A stretch of DNA of 64,000 nucleotides, taken from contig NZ_JBGJZM010000001.1 in assembly GCF_042610425.1 (NCBI RefSeq), positions 992,001 to 1,056,000 on the forward strand, written 5' to 3'. This document shows positions 9,417 to 17,578 of the stretch, piece by piece. The notes beneath the pieces are model-generated. The model saw nothing but the letters and a program-made list of their open reading frames with translations, was not told where the DNA came from and made no database searches. A program made the position numbers and the translations under genes. Numbering within the stretch: the stretch's first letter is position 1; every line of letters begins with the position of its first letter. This stretch comes from Ectobacillus sp042610425 (lineage in GTDB: Bacteria; Bacillota; Bacilli; Bacillales; Bacillaceae_G).

Positions 9417-9445
9417 TTGACTTTCTTTTACAAAATTATTAGAAT
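9417..9445 (+). promoter_or_regulatory. Sigma-A promoter of the S-box operon
   Basis: TTGACT (9417-9422), 17-base spacer, TAGAAT (9440-9445), about 40 bases before the riboswitch. Confidence 0.7.
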
Positions 9446-9482
9446 AAAGACACTCTACAAAATATAATAAATTTTCCGAATT

Positions 9483-9584
9483 CTTATCAAGAGAGGTGGA
9501 GGGACTGGCCCTATGATACCTCGGCAGCGGATTCTCTTTGAATACTGTGCTAATTCCAGCAAGCAAAAGTGCTTGGAAGATAAG
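9483..9584 (+). promoter_or_regulatory. SAM-I riboswitch (S-box) aptamer
   Basis: P1 strands CTTATC (9483-9488) and GATAAG (9579-9584) enclose the S-box core: AGAGAGGTGGAGGGACTGGC, then CCCTATGATACCTCGGCAGC, then GTGCTAATTCC and the P4 hairpin. This is the canonical methionine/cysteine-pathway riboswitch that binds SAM and turns the operon off when SAM is plentiful. It commands the genes from 9833. Confidence 0.96.
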
Positions 9585-9623
9585 AAGAGTTTATAAATGT
9601 TTTCATATTTTTGTTAACATTTC

Positions 9624-9652
9624 AACCTCTTTCTATTTTCTAGAAAGAGGTT
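9624..9652 (+). terminator. Riboswitch-controlled terminator
   Basis: AACCTCTTTCTA pairs with TAGAAAGAGGTT, followed by TTTTATTT; the expression platform of the S-box just upstream. Confidence 0.88.
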
Positions 9653-9832
9653 TTTTATTTGTAGTAGGGGATTACTTCATGTAAAGAAGAGTTGAATTAT
9701 TACATGTACATAAGCTTAAAAAAGCATGGATTACATCAACCTACCATAACCCTACTGCATATGAACTATGGAAAATAAAAACGAGTTAGAAGTATTATGA
9801 GGTTCACTCATGAAAGGAAAAGGGGATTAAAC

Positions 9833-10657
9833 ATGAAAAAACTATTATTCGTACTAGCTAGCATTCTACTAATTGTAACTGGATGCAGTAACAAAACATC
9901 TACTCCTGTAGAAAAAACAATTAAGGTGGGTATTAGTGGATCTGATACACGTGTTTGGGATTTTGTTAAAGAAAAAGCAAAAAAGGAAGGTATTAATATT
10001 GAAATCGTTAAGTTTTCAGATTATATCCAACCAAACCTTGCACTTAGCAATGGTGAAGTAGATGTGAATGCTTTTCAAACGGTAGCGTATTTCAATTCCT
10101 TTAAGAAAGATCGTAATCTAGATCTAACAGCAATTGGAACGACAGTACTCGCGCCTTTAGGCTTGTATTCTAAAAAAATAAAAAGTGTACAGGATTTGAA
10201 GAATGGGGATCAAATTGCAGTGCCGAATGACACAACAAATTTAGGACGTGGACTCATTCTTTTAGAAAAAGCAGGGCTTATAAAATTAAAGCAAGGCTTT
10301 GATGGTAAGGGTGGATTAGAAAATATTGTAGAAAACCCTAAAAATTTAAAAATAACTCCTGTGGCTGCAGGTCAAACTCCTCGTGCTATGGATGATGTTG
10401 CAGCTTCCATCATAAACAATGGTATTGCAGTTGATGCTGGATTTAACCCGAGCAAAGATCCGATTTTCAGGGAAGATCAAACGGCTAAACCATATATAAA
10501 CATCATAGCAACGCAAACGAAGCGTAAAGATGATCCAACTTTGAAAAAGCTAGTAGCCATTTATCAAACAGAAGAGGTTGCGAATTTCATTAAAGAAACA
10601 TATAAAGGGGCTCAAATTCCAACGTCTATTCCTGTAAAGGATATTGAAAACTTGTAA
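9833..10657 (+). CDS. MetQ/NlpA-family substrate-binding lipoprotein
   Basis: Extracytoplasmic binding protein of the MetQ (NlpA) family, which binds methionine or related sulfur compounds. Signal peptide with lipobox IVTGC, Cys18. Family stretches include FVKEKAKKEGINIEIVKFSD and VDVNAFQTVAYF. The ATG at 9833 follows AAAAGGGGA. First gene of the S-box operon; no metN or metI gene is next to it, so it must use a permease from elsewhere. Neighbours (amidohydrolase, monooxygenase) suggest a modified sulfur compound rather than plain methionine; that is inference. Confidence 0.9.
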   Translation: MKKLLFVLASILLIVTGCSNKTSTPVEKTIKVGISGSDTRVWDFVKEKAKKEGINIEIVKFSDYIQPNLALSNGEVDVNAFQTVAYFNSFKKDRNLDLTAIGTTVLAPLGLYSKKIKSVQDLKNGDQIAVPNDTTNLGRGLILLEKAGLIKLKQGFDGKGGLENIVENPKNLKITPVAAGQTPRAMDDVAASIINNGIAVDAGFNPSKDPIFREDQTAKPYINIIATQTKRKDDPTLKKLVAIYQTEEVANFIKETYKGAQIPTSIPVKDIENL

Positions 10658-10672
10658 AAAGGGGATGCTGAT

Positions 10673-11887
10673 ATGTCTGTAATACAAGCGGAGGAACAGC
10701 GTAATAGAATTATTGAAAATATCAATAGAGCAGAAGCAGTATATATTGATACGAGTCATACTATCCACAATAATCCTGAAATTGGAAATCAAGAATATTT
10801 TGCTTCCCAAACCTTACTTGCTCTTTTAGAGCAGGCAGGGTTTGAAATCACAAAAGATATTGCAGGACATGAAACAGGTTTTATTGCAAGCAAGCAATCT
10901 GGTAAACCAGGTCCTACCCTTGGATATCTTGCTGAATACGATGCACTTCCTGGACTTGGTCATGCTTGCGGACACAATATTATAGGAACAACAAGTGTAG
11001 CAGCTGCAATTGCAGTAGCTGAGGTCATCGATGAGACCGGAGGAGAAATTGTTGTTTTTGGTACACCGGCAGAAGAGGGGGGACCAAATGGAAGTGCAAA
11101 GGGAAGTTATGTGAGTGCTGGATTATTCAAAGATGTGTCTGCATGTTTAATGATTCATCCTCATAATAAAACGTCGACAACGAGTGAATCGCTTGCAGTT
11201 AACCCATTTGATTTTCACTTTTACGGTGTCTCGGCTCACGCAGCTGCATGTCCGGAAAAAGGAATCAATGCATTAGATGCAGTTCTATCTTTATTTAATG
11301 GTATAAATGCGCTTCGTCAACAATTATCAGCTGATGTCCGTATTCACGGTATTATTACGAATGGCGGTGATGCACCTAATATTATTCCAGCCTACGCATC
11401 CGCACGTTTTTTCATTCGTGCAAACACCCGAGTAGCTTGCGAGAGAGTAACTGAAAAAGTGTTTAATATTGCAAAAGGAGCAGCGCTTGCTACCGGAGCA
11501 ACCTTAAAAATCGAGCAAACCCAGAACAAAATTGATAATCTATTATTAAATTCTACGTTTGATGAAATTGTTGCTAATGAATTAGAGCAGCTAGGCGAGG
11601 TTGTTTTTCGTGATGGGAGAACGGGAATTGGATCTACAGATGCTGGCAATGTAAGTCAAGTAGTTCCTACCATTCATCCGTATATAAAAATAGGAAATGA
11701 TAATTTAGTTGCTCATACAGATGCGTTTCGTGAGGCTGCTTGTTCCCAGCAAGGAGATCAGGCCTTGATTATAGGGGCAAAGGCGCTAGCCTTAACGGGA
11801 TATCGATTACTCATTGATCGTGATTTGCTTCAAAAGATCCATGCTGAGTTTGAATTAAAAAAGCAAGCTGAGCAAATAGTACAGTAG
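10673..11887 (+). CDS. M20-family metal-dependent amidohydrolase (AbgB-like)
   Basis: Cytosolic di-metal hydrolase cleaving N-acyl or peptide-like amide bonds. Metal ligands are visible in GLGHACGHN (His97, His101), FGTPAEEGG (Glu pair near 137) and the later HAAACPEKGINA dimerisation region. 404 residues, matching the AbgB/p-aminobenzoyl-glutamate-hydrolase-like branch. It lies 15 bases after the MetQ-like gene in the S-box operon, so it probably deacylates an imported sulfur amino acid derivative. The exact substrate is not shown. Confidence 0.9.
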   Translation: MSVIQAEEQRNRIIENINRAEAVYIDTSHTIHNNPEIGNQEYFASQTLLALLEQAGFEITKDIAGHETGFIASKQSGKPGPTLGYLAEYDALPGLGHACGHNIIGTTSVAAAIAVAEVIDETGGEIVVFGTPAEEGGPNGSAKGSYVSAGLFKDVSACLMIHPHNKTSTTSESLAVNPFDFHFYGVSAHAAACPEKGINALDAVLSLFNGINALRQQLSADVRIHGIITNGGDAPNIIPAYASARFFIRANTRVACERVTEKVFNIAKGAALATGATLKIEQTQNKIDNLLLNSTFDEIVANELEQLGEVVFRDGRTGIGSTDAGNVSQVVPTIHPYIKIGNDNLVAHTDAFREAACSQQGDQALIIGAKALALTGYRLLIDRDLLQKIHAEFELKKQAEQIVQ

Positions 11888-11951
11888 GTTAATTGAAGTA
11901 TTTATTTTTTCTATTCTAGTATTTACTTGCAAACAGAGAGGGGAAATAGTT

Positions 11952-13004
11952 ATGAAATATGGATTTTGGCTTCCGATTTTTGGAGGATGGCTTCGCAATG
12001 TAGAGGACGAAAATATGCCGGCGACGTTTGAGTATGCAAAATCAGTAATACAATCTGGTGAAAAATGGGGGTTTGATGTTACTCTTATAGCAGAACTATA
12101 TTTAAATGACATTAAAGGACCTGATCAGGATTCATTAGAAGCGTGGACAACAGCAGCAGCACTTGCAGCGGTAACCGAACGGATTGAAATTTTAACTGCT
12201 ATTCGTCCTGGATACCACAACCCAGCAGTTATTGCAAAAATGGCAGCAAACATCGATCAAATATGTAACGGAAGATTTTCACTAAATATTGTGTCTGCAT
12301 GGTGGGCAGAGGAAGCGCGTCAATACGGCGGTATATTTACAGAACATGATGAACGATATGATCGTACAAAAGAATTTGTAGATATTATAAAGGGACTATG
12401 GACAGAGGATACATTTAGTTATAATGGTAAGTATTATACGATTGAAAATGCTAAACTGTCTCCTAAGCCTGTTCAACGACCGTATCCACTCCTTTATGCA
12501 GGTGGAGAGAGTGAAAAAGGTAAGAATGTAATTGTAAATGGTACGGATGCATATGTAATGCATGGTGGCACTCCTGAAGAAATTGAAGTGAAAGTGGCTG
12601 ATATGAAACTACGTCGTAAAAATGCGGGGAAACCACCGTTTGAAACATTTGGTATGGCAGCTTATGTTATTTGCCGTGATACACCAGAAGAAGCACAGGC
12701 TGAATTAGATCGTATTACGGATATTAAGGATTCTAGTGGTTATGCAGGTTACGATGATTTCGTAAGCAAATCTCATCTTGAACAACAAGTGAAGCTATAT
12801 GATTATTCTGTTTCAAATCGTGGTTTGCGTCCGAATTTAATTGGAACCCCAGAGCAAATTGCTGATCAAATCCTAGCATTCGAACGTGTTGGAGTCGATC
12901 TTCTCATTCTTCAATTTTCGCCACAATTAGAAGAAATGCAACGTTTTTCAGAGCAAGTAATGCCAATTGTAGAAAAAAAACGAGCACAAGCGATTACATT
13001 ATAA
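11952..13004 (+). CDS. LLM-class flavin-dependent monooxygenase, SsuD/SfnG-like
   Basis: FMNH2-dependent monooxygenase with a bacterial luciferase-type TIM barrel; SsuD and SfnG relatives release sulfite from sulfonates or sulfones. Family marks: N-terminal YGFWLPIFGGWL, IEILTAIRPGYHNPAVIAKM, and FSLNIVSAWWAEEARQYGG. 350 residues, normal size. Third gene of the S-box operon. It needs a flavin reductase: an ssuE-like gene sits at 59363 under a different leader. Sulfonate or sulfone use is inferred. Confidence 0.88.
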   Translation: MKYGFWLPIFGGWLRNVEDENMPATFEYAKSVIQSGEKWGFDVTLIAELYLNDIKGPDQDSLEAWTTAAALAAVTERIEILTAIRPGYHNPAVIAKMAANIDQICNGRFSLNIVSAWWAEEARQYGGIFTEHDERYDRTKEFVDIIKGLWTEDTFSYNGKYYTIENAKLSPKPVQRPYPLLYAGGESEKGKNVIVNGTDAYVMHGGTPEEIEVKVADMKLRRKNAGKPPFETFGMAAYVICRDTPEEAQAELDRITDIKDSSGYAGYDDFVSKSHLEQQVKLYDYSVSNRGLRPNLIGTPEQIADQILAFERVGVDLLILQFSPQLEEMQRFSEQVMPIVEKKRAQAITL

Positions 13005-13022
13005 GGAAAGAAGGAATTGTAG

Positions 13023-13672
13023 ATGGCAAAGATTTATATTATTCATGAAAATGACGAATGGACGATTCATTTAACGAAACGCTTAGATGAATTGAAACTT
13101 CCATATGAAGTATTGCATTTAAATGCAGGAACAGTTGATTTATCTGCTGAGCCTCCAGAAGGAATTTATTATAGTCGTATGAGTGCCTCTTCTCATACTC
13201 GCGGTCATCGATATGCTCCGGAACTTGCTGGAGCCTATATAGCATGGTTAGAACACCATGGTAGAAAAGTGTTTAATGGTAGTCGCGCTCTTCAATTAGA
13301 GGTTAGTAAGGTCGCACAATATTTGGCATTAAATAAAGAAGGTATTCATACACCAAAAACTATTGCGGCAGTAGGTAAGGAACAAATAATAGAAGCTGCA
13401 AAGCAGTTTGAAGGACAGCCTTTCATTACGAAACATAATCGTGCGGGTAAAGGTCTTGGTGTACAATTGTTTCAAACAGTTGCTAGTTTGCAAGCATATG
13501 TAGAAAGCAGTGCATTTGAAGAACCAGTTGACGGTATTACGCTTATCCAAGAATATATACAATCATTGGGGTCATATATTACGCGTTGTGAATTTGTAGG
13601 AGGAACATTTGTATACGCAGTTCGCGTTGATACATCTGAAGGATTTCAGTTATGTCCTGCCGATGCGTGTCA
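13023..13672 (+). CDS. RimK-like ATP-grasp ligase, 3' end missing at scaffold join
   Basis: ATP-grasp ligase relative of RimK; such enzymes form amide bonds using ATP. The 216 visible residues contain the N-terminal domain and FITKHNRAGKGLGVQLF, the glycine-rich nucleotide-binding part. The frame is cut at the undetermined base 13673; the metal-binding C-terminal part (roughly 80-100 residues by family length) is absent. ATG follows AAGAAGGAA. Last visible gene of the S-box operon. The loss is almost certainly an assembly artefact rather than a mutation. Confidence 0.8.
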
Positions 13673-13673
13673 N
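13673..13673. other. Single undetermined base marking a probable scaffold join
   Basis: The only N in the window. Upstream is an ATP-grasp gene lacking its 3' part; immediately downstream is the last third of a purine permease lacking its 5' part. Two unrelated half-genes meeting exactly at an N is the signature of contigs joined with a one-base gap. Confidence 0.9.
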
Positions 13674-14050
13674 TTTATATTTGTGGCGGACTCTTAATTA
13701 TGCTCGGCTTTGTTCCGAAAATTGCAGCAGCCACGACAATTATACCGCCTTCAGTTCTTGGCGGAGCAAGCCTTGCTATGTTCGGAATGGTTATGGCATA
13801 TGGAATGAAAATGCTTGGTAAGGTTGACTTTGCAAAGCAAGAAAACTTACTTATAGTCGCATGTTCGGTTGGAATTGGTCTTGGTGTAACTGCTGTTCCA
13901 ACTTTCTTCGCAAAGCTTCCGGAAAGCATTCGGATTTTAACAGACAACGGCATTGTGCTAGGAAGCTTGACGGCGATTATTCTAAATCTCTTGTTTCATA
14001 CAACATCCAATCAATCCAAGGCGAATCATGATGGAAAGTTAGCTTCTTGA
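13674..14050 (+). CDS. pbuX: C-terminal part of a xanthine/uracil permease (PbuX-like), 5' end missing
   Basis: About 125 residues beginning YICGGLLIMLGFVPKIAAA and continuing through TTIIPPSVLGGASLAMFGMV, the conserved C-terminal membrane helices of the nucleobase:cation symporter-2 family. In B. subtilis pbuX lies just upstream of bcsA, and bcsA is at 15539 here, which supports pbuX over other family members. The first two thirds of the gene are missing at the join at 13673. Confidence 0.85.
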
Positions 14051-14080
14051 TTTTTATTCGTGAAATTTCAAATATTTTAA

Positions 14081-14121
14081 AAAACAACCCTCACCTGAAT
14101 CAAATTAGTGAGGGTTGTTTT
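14081..14121. terminator. Bidirectional terminator between pbuX and the DUF418 gene
   Basis: AAAACAACCCTCAC (14081-14094) pairs perfectly with GTGAGGGTTGTTTT (14108-14121). The last codons of the - strand gene, encoding KKQPSLI, lie inside the hairpin, a very compact arrangement. Confidence 0.9.
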
Positions 14122-15221
14122 TTACGTCCATATGTTCCCCATCGCCATATATATTCGAGCGGTCCGTATGAAAAATGCGAGAGCCACCATTTACTAAAGA
14201 ACACTTGGAGTATAAATACAAGGAAACAATAGGGAACGCCGATAGATAAAGGAAGCGTTCTAGAAGAAAAGAAGCCGCTAAAAAGGAATTGGGTTACAAG
14301 TGTTTGTCCAATATAGTTTGACAGAGCCATACGTCCTACAAACTGAAATGGATGAAGAAGTCGCTGCCATGCTTTGTGCTCCATTAGACGTAGTAGCGTG
14401 ATAATGTAAAACAAACATAACGTTTTTCCGCTAAAGGAAACAAATGGATAGACTGTAGCTGAATAGTAAATGGTATGGTTATTAAAATAGGAAAGAATAT
14501 AGTACCAGCTTGGTAATGTACATAGGAGGGCCACCATTTGTATTATTTGAAGAGGTCGTTTATAGTGACTAACCCGACGTAATACATCTTTTTTCCCTAT
14601 ATATAATCCAATAAGAAATAATCCAGCGATTTCCGGAAGGTAGACAAGATTGGAAGTCATATTTTCTCCAAAAAATTTGTAAAAGCGAGTACTTACGTAT
14701 AGCCATTGAAAGCTCGGAATAGGCATTGCTGTTACCATTGTATTCTCAAGGGGTATGAATAGGGTGAGCATGGTGAAAAGTATAAATAAACATTGCATAG
14801 TAATTGCTGTAACGAGAATCGTTTTAGTACTTCTATGTATATATAGGAGAAGGACTAAACCAAATAAAGCATAGGAATGTAAAATATCACCGCTCCAAAA
14901 TAAGATATAATGAAGAGCCCCAAATATAAATAGAGCGACTAAGCGTCGTATATAAACTAACGGAGCGTCGTTTCCCTTTTCTTTTGCTTTTTTCATAAAA
15001 ATAGTAAAGCTAAGACCAAATAAAATAGAAAAAATGGTATAAAACTTTGTTTGGATAAATAAATCATAAAAACAGCGTGTATAAGCATCCAATCCTATAT
15101 AGCCACGTTCTTGTTCCAGTGTCTCGACCCCGACCATGGTGGGCCAATTGACAAAGAAAATACCAAAAATGGCAAACCCACGAATAACATCCAAACTAGC
15201 AATTCGTTCTTGCGTGCGCAA
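14100..15221 (-). CDS. DUF418 (YeiB-like) polytopic membrane protein
   Basis: Integral membrane protein of 373 residues with about ten hydrophobic segments. The N-terminus RIASLDVIRGFAIFGIFFVN is the hallmark of the DUF418/YeiB group, which is related to membrane acyltransferases; the C-terminal HFSYGPLEYIWRWGTYG is also typical. Biochemical role is not established for the family. Start TTG 15221 follows AGGAGGAGAGG. Monocistronic; its 3' end shares the hairpin with pbuX. Confidence 0.9.
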   Translation of the reverse strand: MRTQERIASLDVIRGFAIFGIFFVNWPTMVGVETLEQERGYIGLDAYTRCFYDLFIQTKFYTIFSILFGLSFTIFMKKAKEKGNDAPLVYIRRLVALFIFGALHYILFWSGDILHSYALFGLVLLLYIHRSTKTILVTAITMQCLFILFTMLTLFIPLENTMVTAMPIPSFQWLYVSTRFYKFFGENMTSNLVYLPEIAGLFLIGLYIGKKDVLRRVSHYKRPLQIIQMVALLCTLPSWYYILSYFNNHTIYYSATVYPFVSFSGKTLCLFYIITLLRLMEHKAWQRLLHPFQFVGRMALSNYIGQTLVTQFLFSGFFSSRTLPLSIGVPYCFLVFILQVFFSKWWLSHFSYGPLEYIWRWGTYGRKKQPSLI

Positions 15222-15360
15222 ATAATCCTCTCCTCCTTACTTCGACAAATCCATTATATCAAGAGAACCTATTCATCATATATGTAATAAATCAATCCTC
15301 ATTTCCTTATTTCCAATAAATCTTCCAATTATTTTCACTATTGGATTCAGACTACTACGG

Positions 15361-15442
15361 TATAATAAGAAGGCACAACAAAATAGGTATCACTCCTTTG
15401 AACTGGCAGTTCATTACGGAGAAGCTCCCATATTGGGAGCTT
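15361..15442 (+). promoter_or_regulatory. Promoter and attenuator-like leader of bcsA
   Basis: TATAAT at 15361-15366 has only weak -35 candidates. The leader then has CACTCC (15391-15396), a small hairpin TGAAC/GTTCA (15399-15413), GGAG (15418-15421) and a terminator AAGCTCCC/GGGAGC (15422-15440) with eight T residues. CTCC can pair with GGAG around the inner hairpin; the GGAG abuts the terminator arm. The layout suggests regulated termination before bcsA. It does not match the 22-base element found elsewhere in the window. Confidence 0.6.
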
Positions 15443-15538
15443 TTTTTTATAAAATGCAAGTAGATTGTGCTTTTCATGTATACTTTTACATCCTTTGAAC
15501 ATAGTAAGAACAATTATGCAGAGCTAGGAGTGAAGAGT

Positions 15539-16630
15539 ATGCCAAAGATCGTATCTGCTGGAATTTGTCCTCCGCCTCATGAGTTCACACAGCAATCTGT
15601 AGAAAAATTCGTTTCTCATTTATTCGATGGTTCTTTCAAAGATATGGGAAGGCTACTGAAAGTTTTTGCAAATGGACAAATTGAAAAACGTCATTTTACG
15701 AAGGATTTAGCATGGTTTAAAGAAGAACATACGTTTGAAGAGCGAAATGATGTATACATAGAATATGCTGTTGCTTTCGGGGTAAAAGCCATTCAAAATT
15801 GCTTACAAAGTGAACGTTTCTTAAAGGAGTTTGTATCTGTGGAGGAAATTGACGCCTTTTTCTTTATTTCCTCTTCAGGTCTTGCAACGCCAACCATTGA
15901 TGCGAGAATTATGAATATATTGCCATTCTCTTCGCATACCAAGCGAATTCCATTATGGGGACTAGGCTGTGCTGGAGGAGCAGTAGGTTTGTCTCGCGCA
16001 TTTGAGTACTGCCAAGCATTTCCGAACGCAAAGGTCATTGTGCTAACAGTGGAGCTATGTAGTCTTACCTTTCAACGTAATGATAAATCCAAAAGTAATT
16101 TAATTGGGACGTCCCTATTTGCTGATGGTGTCGCCTGTGTTTTTATTACAGGAGATGAGGTATCTATTTCCTCTGCCCTACCTGTGTTACCAATATTCAA
16201 AGGATCTCAATCCACGTTAATGAAAGATTCCGAAGATGTAATGGGCTGGAATATTCGAAATAATGGTCTGCATGTCATATTTTCTAAAGACATTCCATCT
16301 ATTATTCGTAGTTGGCTTCGTCCAAATGTAGTCCGTTTTTTACATGATAAAGGGTTGGAATTACAGGATGTTTCACACTTTATTGCTCATCCAGGCGGGA
16401 AAAAAGTGCTAGAGGCGTATGAAGATTCTCTTGGAATGAGCTTGGAGCATACGCGAGTTTCGTTTGAAGTACTGAGGGATTATGGCAATATGTCATCTGC
16501 AACCTTACTTTATGTAATTGAAAGATATTTGTCGTTAGTGAATGAACCAGGACAATTCGGTTTACTTGCTGCGTTAGGACCTGGGTTTAGCTCTGAACTG
16601 CTGCTAGTTGAATGGGAGGAAGTTGGATGA
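15539..16630 (+). CDS. bcsA: Type III polyketide synthase (chalcone/stilbene synthase family)
   Basis: Condenses fatty acyl-CoA starters with malonyl-CoA to make alkylpyrones (known for B. subtilis BcsA/BpsA). Catalytic triad visible: Cys144 in LWGLGCAGGAVG, His284 in FIAHPGGKK, Asn317 in DYGNMSS. 363 residues. ATG 15539 is chosen because GCTAGGAG lies upstream; the longer frame has no site. Its stop overlaps the next start (ATGA), so it is translationally coupled to the methyltransferase gene. Preceded by an attenuator-like leader. Confidence 0.93.
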   Translation: MPKIVSAGICPPPHEFTQQSVEKFVSHLFDGSFKDMGRLLKVFANGQIEKRHFTKDLAWFKEEHTFEERNDVYIEYAVAFGVKAIQNCLQSERFLKEFVSVEEIDAFFFISSSGLATPTIDARIMNILPFSSHTKRIPLWGLGCAGGAVGLSRAFEYCQAFPNAKVIVLTVELCSLTFQRNDKSKSNLIGTSLFADGVACVFITGDEVSISSALPVLPIFKGSQSTLMKDSEDVMGWNIRNNGLHVIFSKDIPSIIRSWLRPNVVRFLHDKGLELQDVSHFIAHPGGKKVLEAYEDSLGMSLEHTRVSFEVLRDYGNMSSATLLYVIERYLSLVNEPGQFGLLAALGPGFSSELLLVEWEEVG

Positions 16631-17172
16631 TTTTCTATTTCTTTTTCTCATTTTTCATATTGCAACGAATTGTAGAGTTGTTCATTGCAAAGAAAAATGA
16701 AAGAATGATGAAAAAGAAGGGGGCGATAGAGTTTGGAAAAAAGCAATATGCTGTTATTGTCCTGTTACATATCACCTTTTTCATCTCATATCTAAGTGAA
16801 GTAATGATTTTTCATAAGGGACTTTCAATCCTTTGGCCCTTATTGATAATAGCATTGTCTTTAACACAACTGCTCAGATTATGGGTAATTGTTTCTCTAG
16901 GAGAGCGGTGGAATACTAAAATTCTAGTTCTTCCAAAGAAAGATGTTGTTGTAAAAGGTCCCTATCGATTGATTCGACATCCAAATTATGTAGTTGTCGT
17001 GTGCGAATTTTTACTTATTCCTCTTTTTTTCCAGGCCTATGTAACAGCAATCCTGTTTAGTTTATGTAATGTATATATTCTTTTTATAAGAATTCGTGAA
17101 GAAGAGAAAGCACTACTAGAGATGACAAATTATGGACAAAGATTCACAAACATTTCGCGATTTACGCCATAA
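16627..17172 (+). CDS. ypbQ: Alkylpyrone O-methyltransferase, ICMT-like membrane protein (YpbQ/BpsB)
   Basis: Small integral membrane methyltransferase of the isoprenylcysteine carboxyl methyltransferase group; in B. subtilis it methylates the products of BcsA. Several hydrophobic helices, then VKGPYRLIRHPNYVVVVCEF, the family SAM-binding signature, and the C-terminal RIREEEKALLEM. The ATG at 16627 overlaps the bcsA stop and follows GGAGGAAG. 181 residues. Its function follows from pairing with the polyketide synthase. Confidence 0.88.
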   Translation: MIFYFFFSFFILQRIVELFIAKKNERMMKKKGAIEFGKKQYAVIVLLHITFFISYLSEVMIFHKGLSILWPLLIIALSLTQLLRLWVIVSLGERWNTKILVLPKKDVVVKGPYRLIRHPNYVVVVCEFLLIPLFFQAYVTAILFSLCNVYILFIRIREEEKALLEMTNYGQRFTNISRFTP

Positions 17173-17178
17173 TATATA

Positions 17179-17234
17179 TTGATAATCATTCTCTGTAATG
17201 CTATAATACAAACAAGAAATGATAATCATTATCA
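17179..17234 (+). promoter_or_regulatory. Promoter with two Fur boxes
   Basis: Sigma-A promoter TTGATA (17179-17184), 17-base spacer, TATAAT (17202-17207). A perfect 7-1-7 Fur operator TGATAATCATTATCA lies at 17220-17234 just after the start site, and a half-conserved copy TGATAATCATTCTCT at 17180-17194 covers the -35 box. This is standard iron-responsive repression architecture in Bacillus. It drives the small ORF at 17250. Confidence 0.88.
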
Positions 17235-17249
17235 AAAAGGGTGATAAAT

Positions 17250-17330
17250 ATGGTAATCGCTTTTTTAACAGGAACGGTAGTTGTATATTCGGTGCTAACA
17301 ACAGTGGTTTTAAAACGAGTTTCTCACTAA
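17250..17330 (+). CDS. Fur-regulated 26-residue membrane peptide
   Basis: Encodes MVIAFLTGTVVVYSVLTTVV followed by LKRVSH: one hydrophobic helix and a short basic tail. AAAGGGTGA lies six bases before the ATG, a perfect Fur box stands just upstream and a strong terminator follows, so the transcript contains this ORF and nothing else. In B. subtilis the Fur regulon includes small basic proteins (FbpA-C) that assist the FsrA small RNA; whether this peptide is analogous is inference. It could act as a small membrane regulator during iron limitation. Confidence 0.72.
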   Translation: MVIAFLTGTVVVYSVLTTVVLKRVSH

Positions 17331-17344
17331 TTTATAGATAAAAA

Positions 17345-17377
17345 AGGATGAAGCAAAAGAATTTCTTTTGCTTCATC
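17345..17377 (+). terminator. Strong intrinsic terminator after the Fur-regulated peptide
   Basis: GGATGAAGCAAAAG (17345-17358) pairs perfectly with CTTTTGCTTCATCC (17364-17377), then TTTTT. Confidence 0.92.
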
Positions 17378-17578
17378 CTTTTTCGTATATGTCAGCTGAA
17401 CAAAACCCTCTGCCCTCCGGAGCTTACAAGCCGATTAAGCTTTACTTTTTATTTTCTCGAAAATTTAGTAAGATAGAACATAAGTGAAATATTTTAGGTG
17501 GAAACGGTTACGTTTTCGAATATGGGGAGATACGTTTTTGAACTCGGCGTGTCATCTTAAGTAAAGGGGAACGGGTAG

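Noticed and set aside
13609..13821. Open frames crossing 13673 that would fuse the ATP-grasp gene and pbuX
   Set aside because: They depend on the undetermined base; the two parts belong to unrelated families in different frames.
15391..15442. Possible fifth copy of the 22-base leader element before bcsA
   Set aside because: It has a hairpin followed by a terminator, but the bases do not fit the YTGAYYRG...CYRRAGGCRC pattern; treated as a separate leader.
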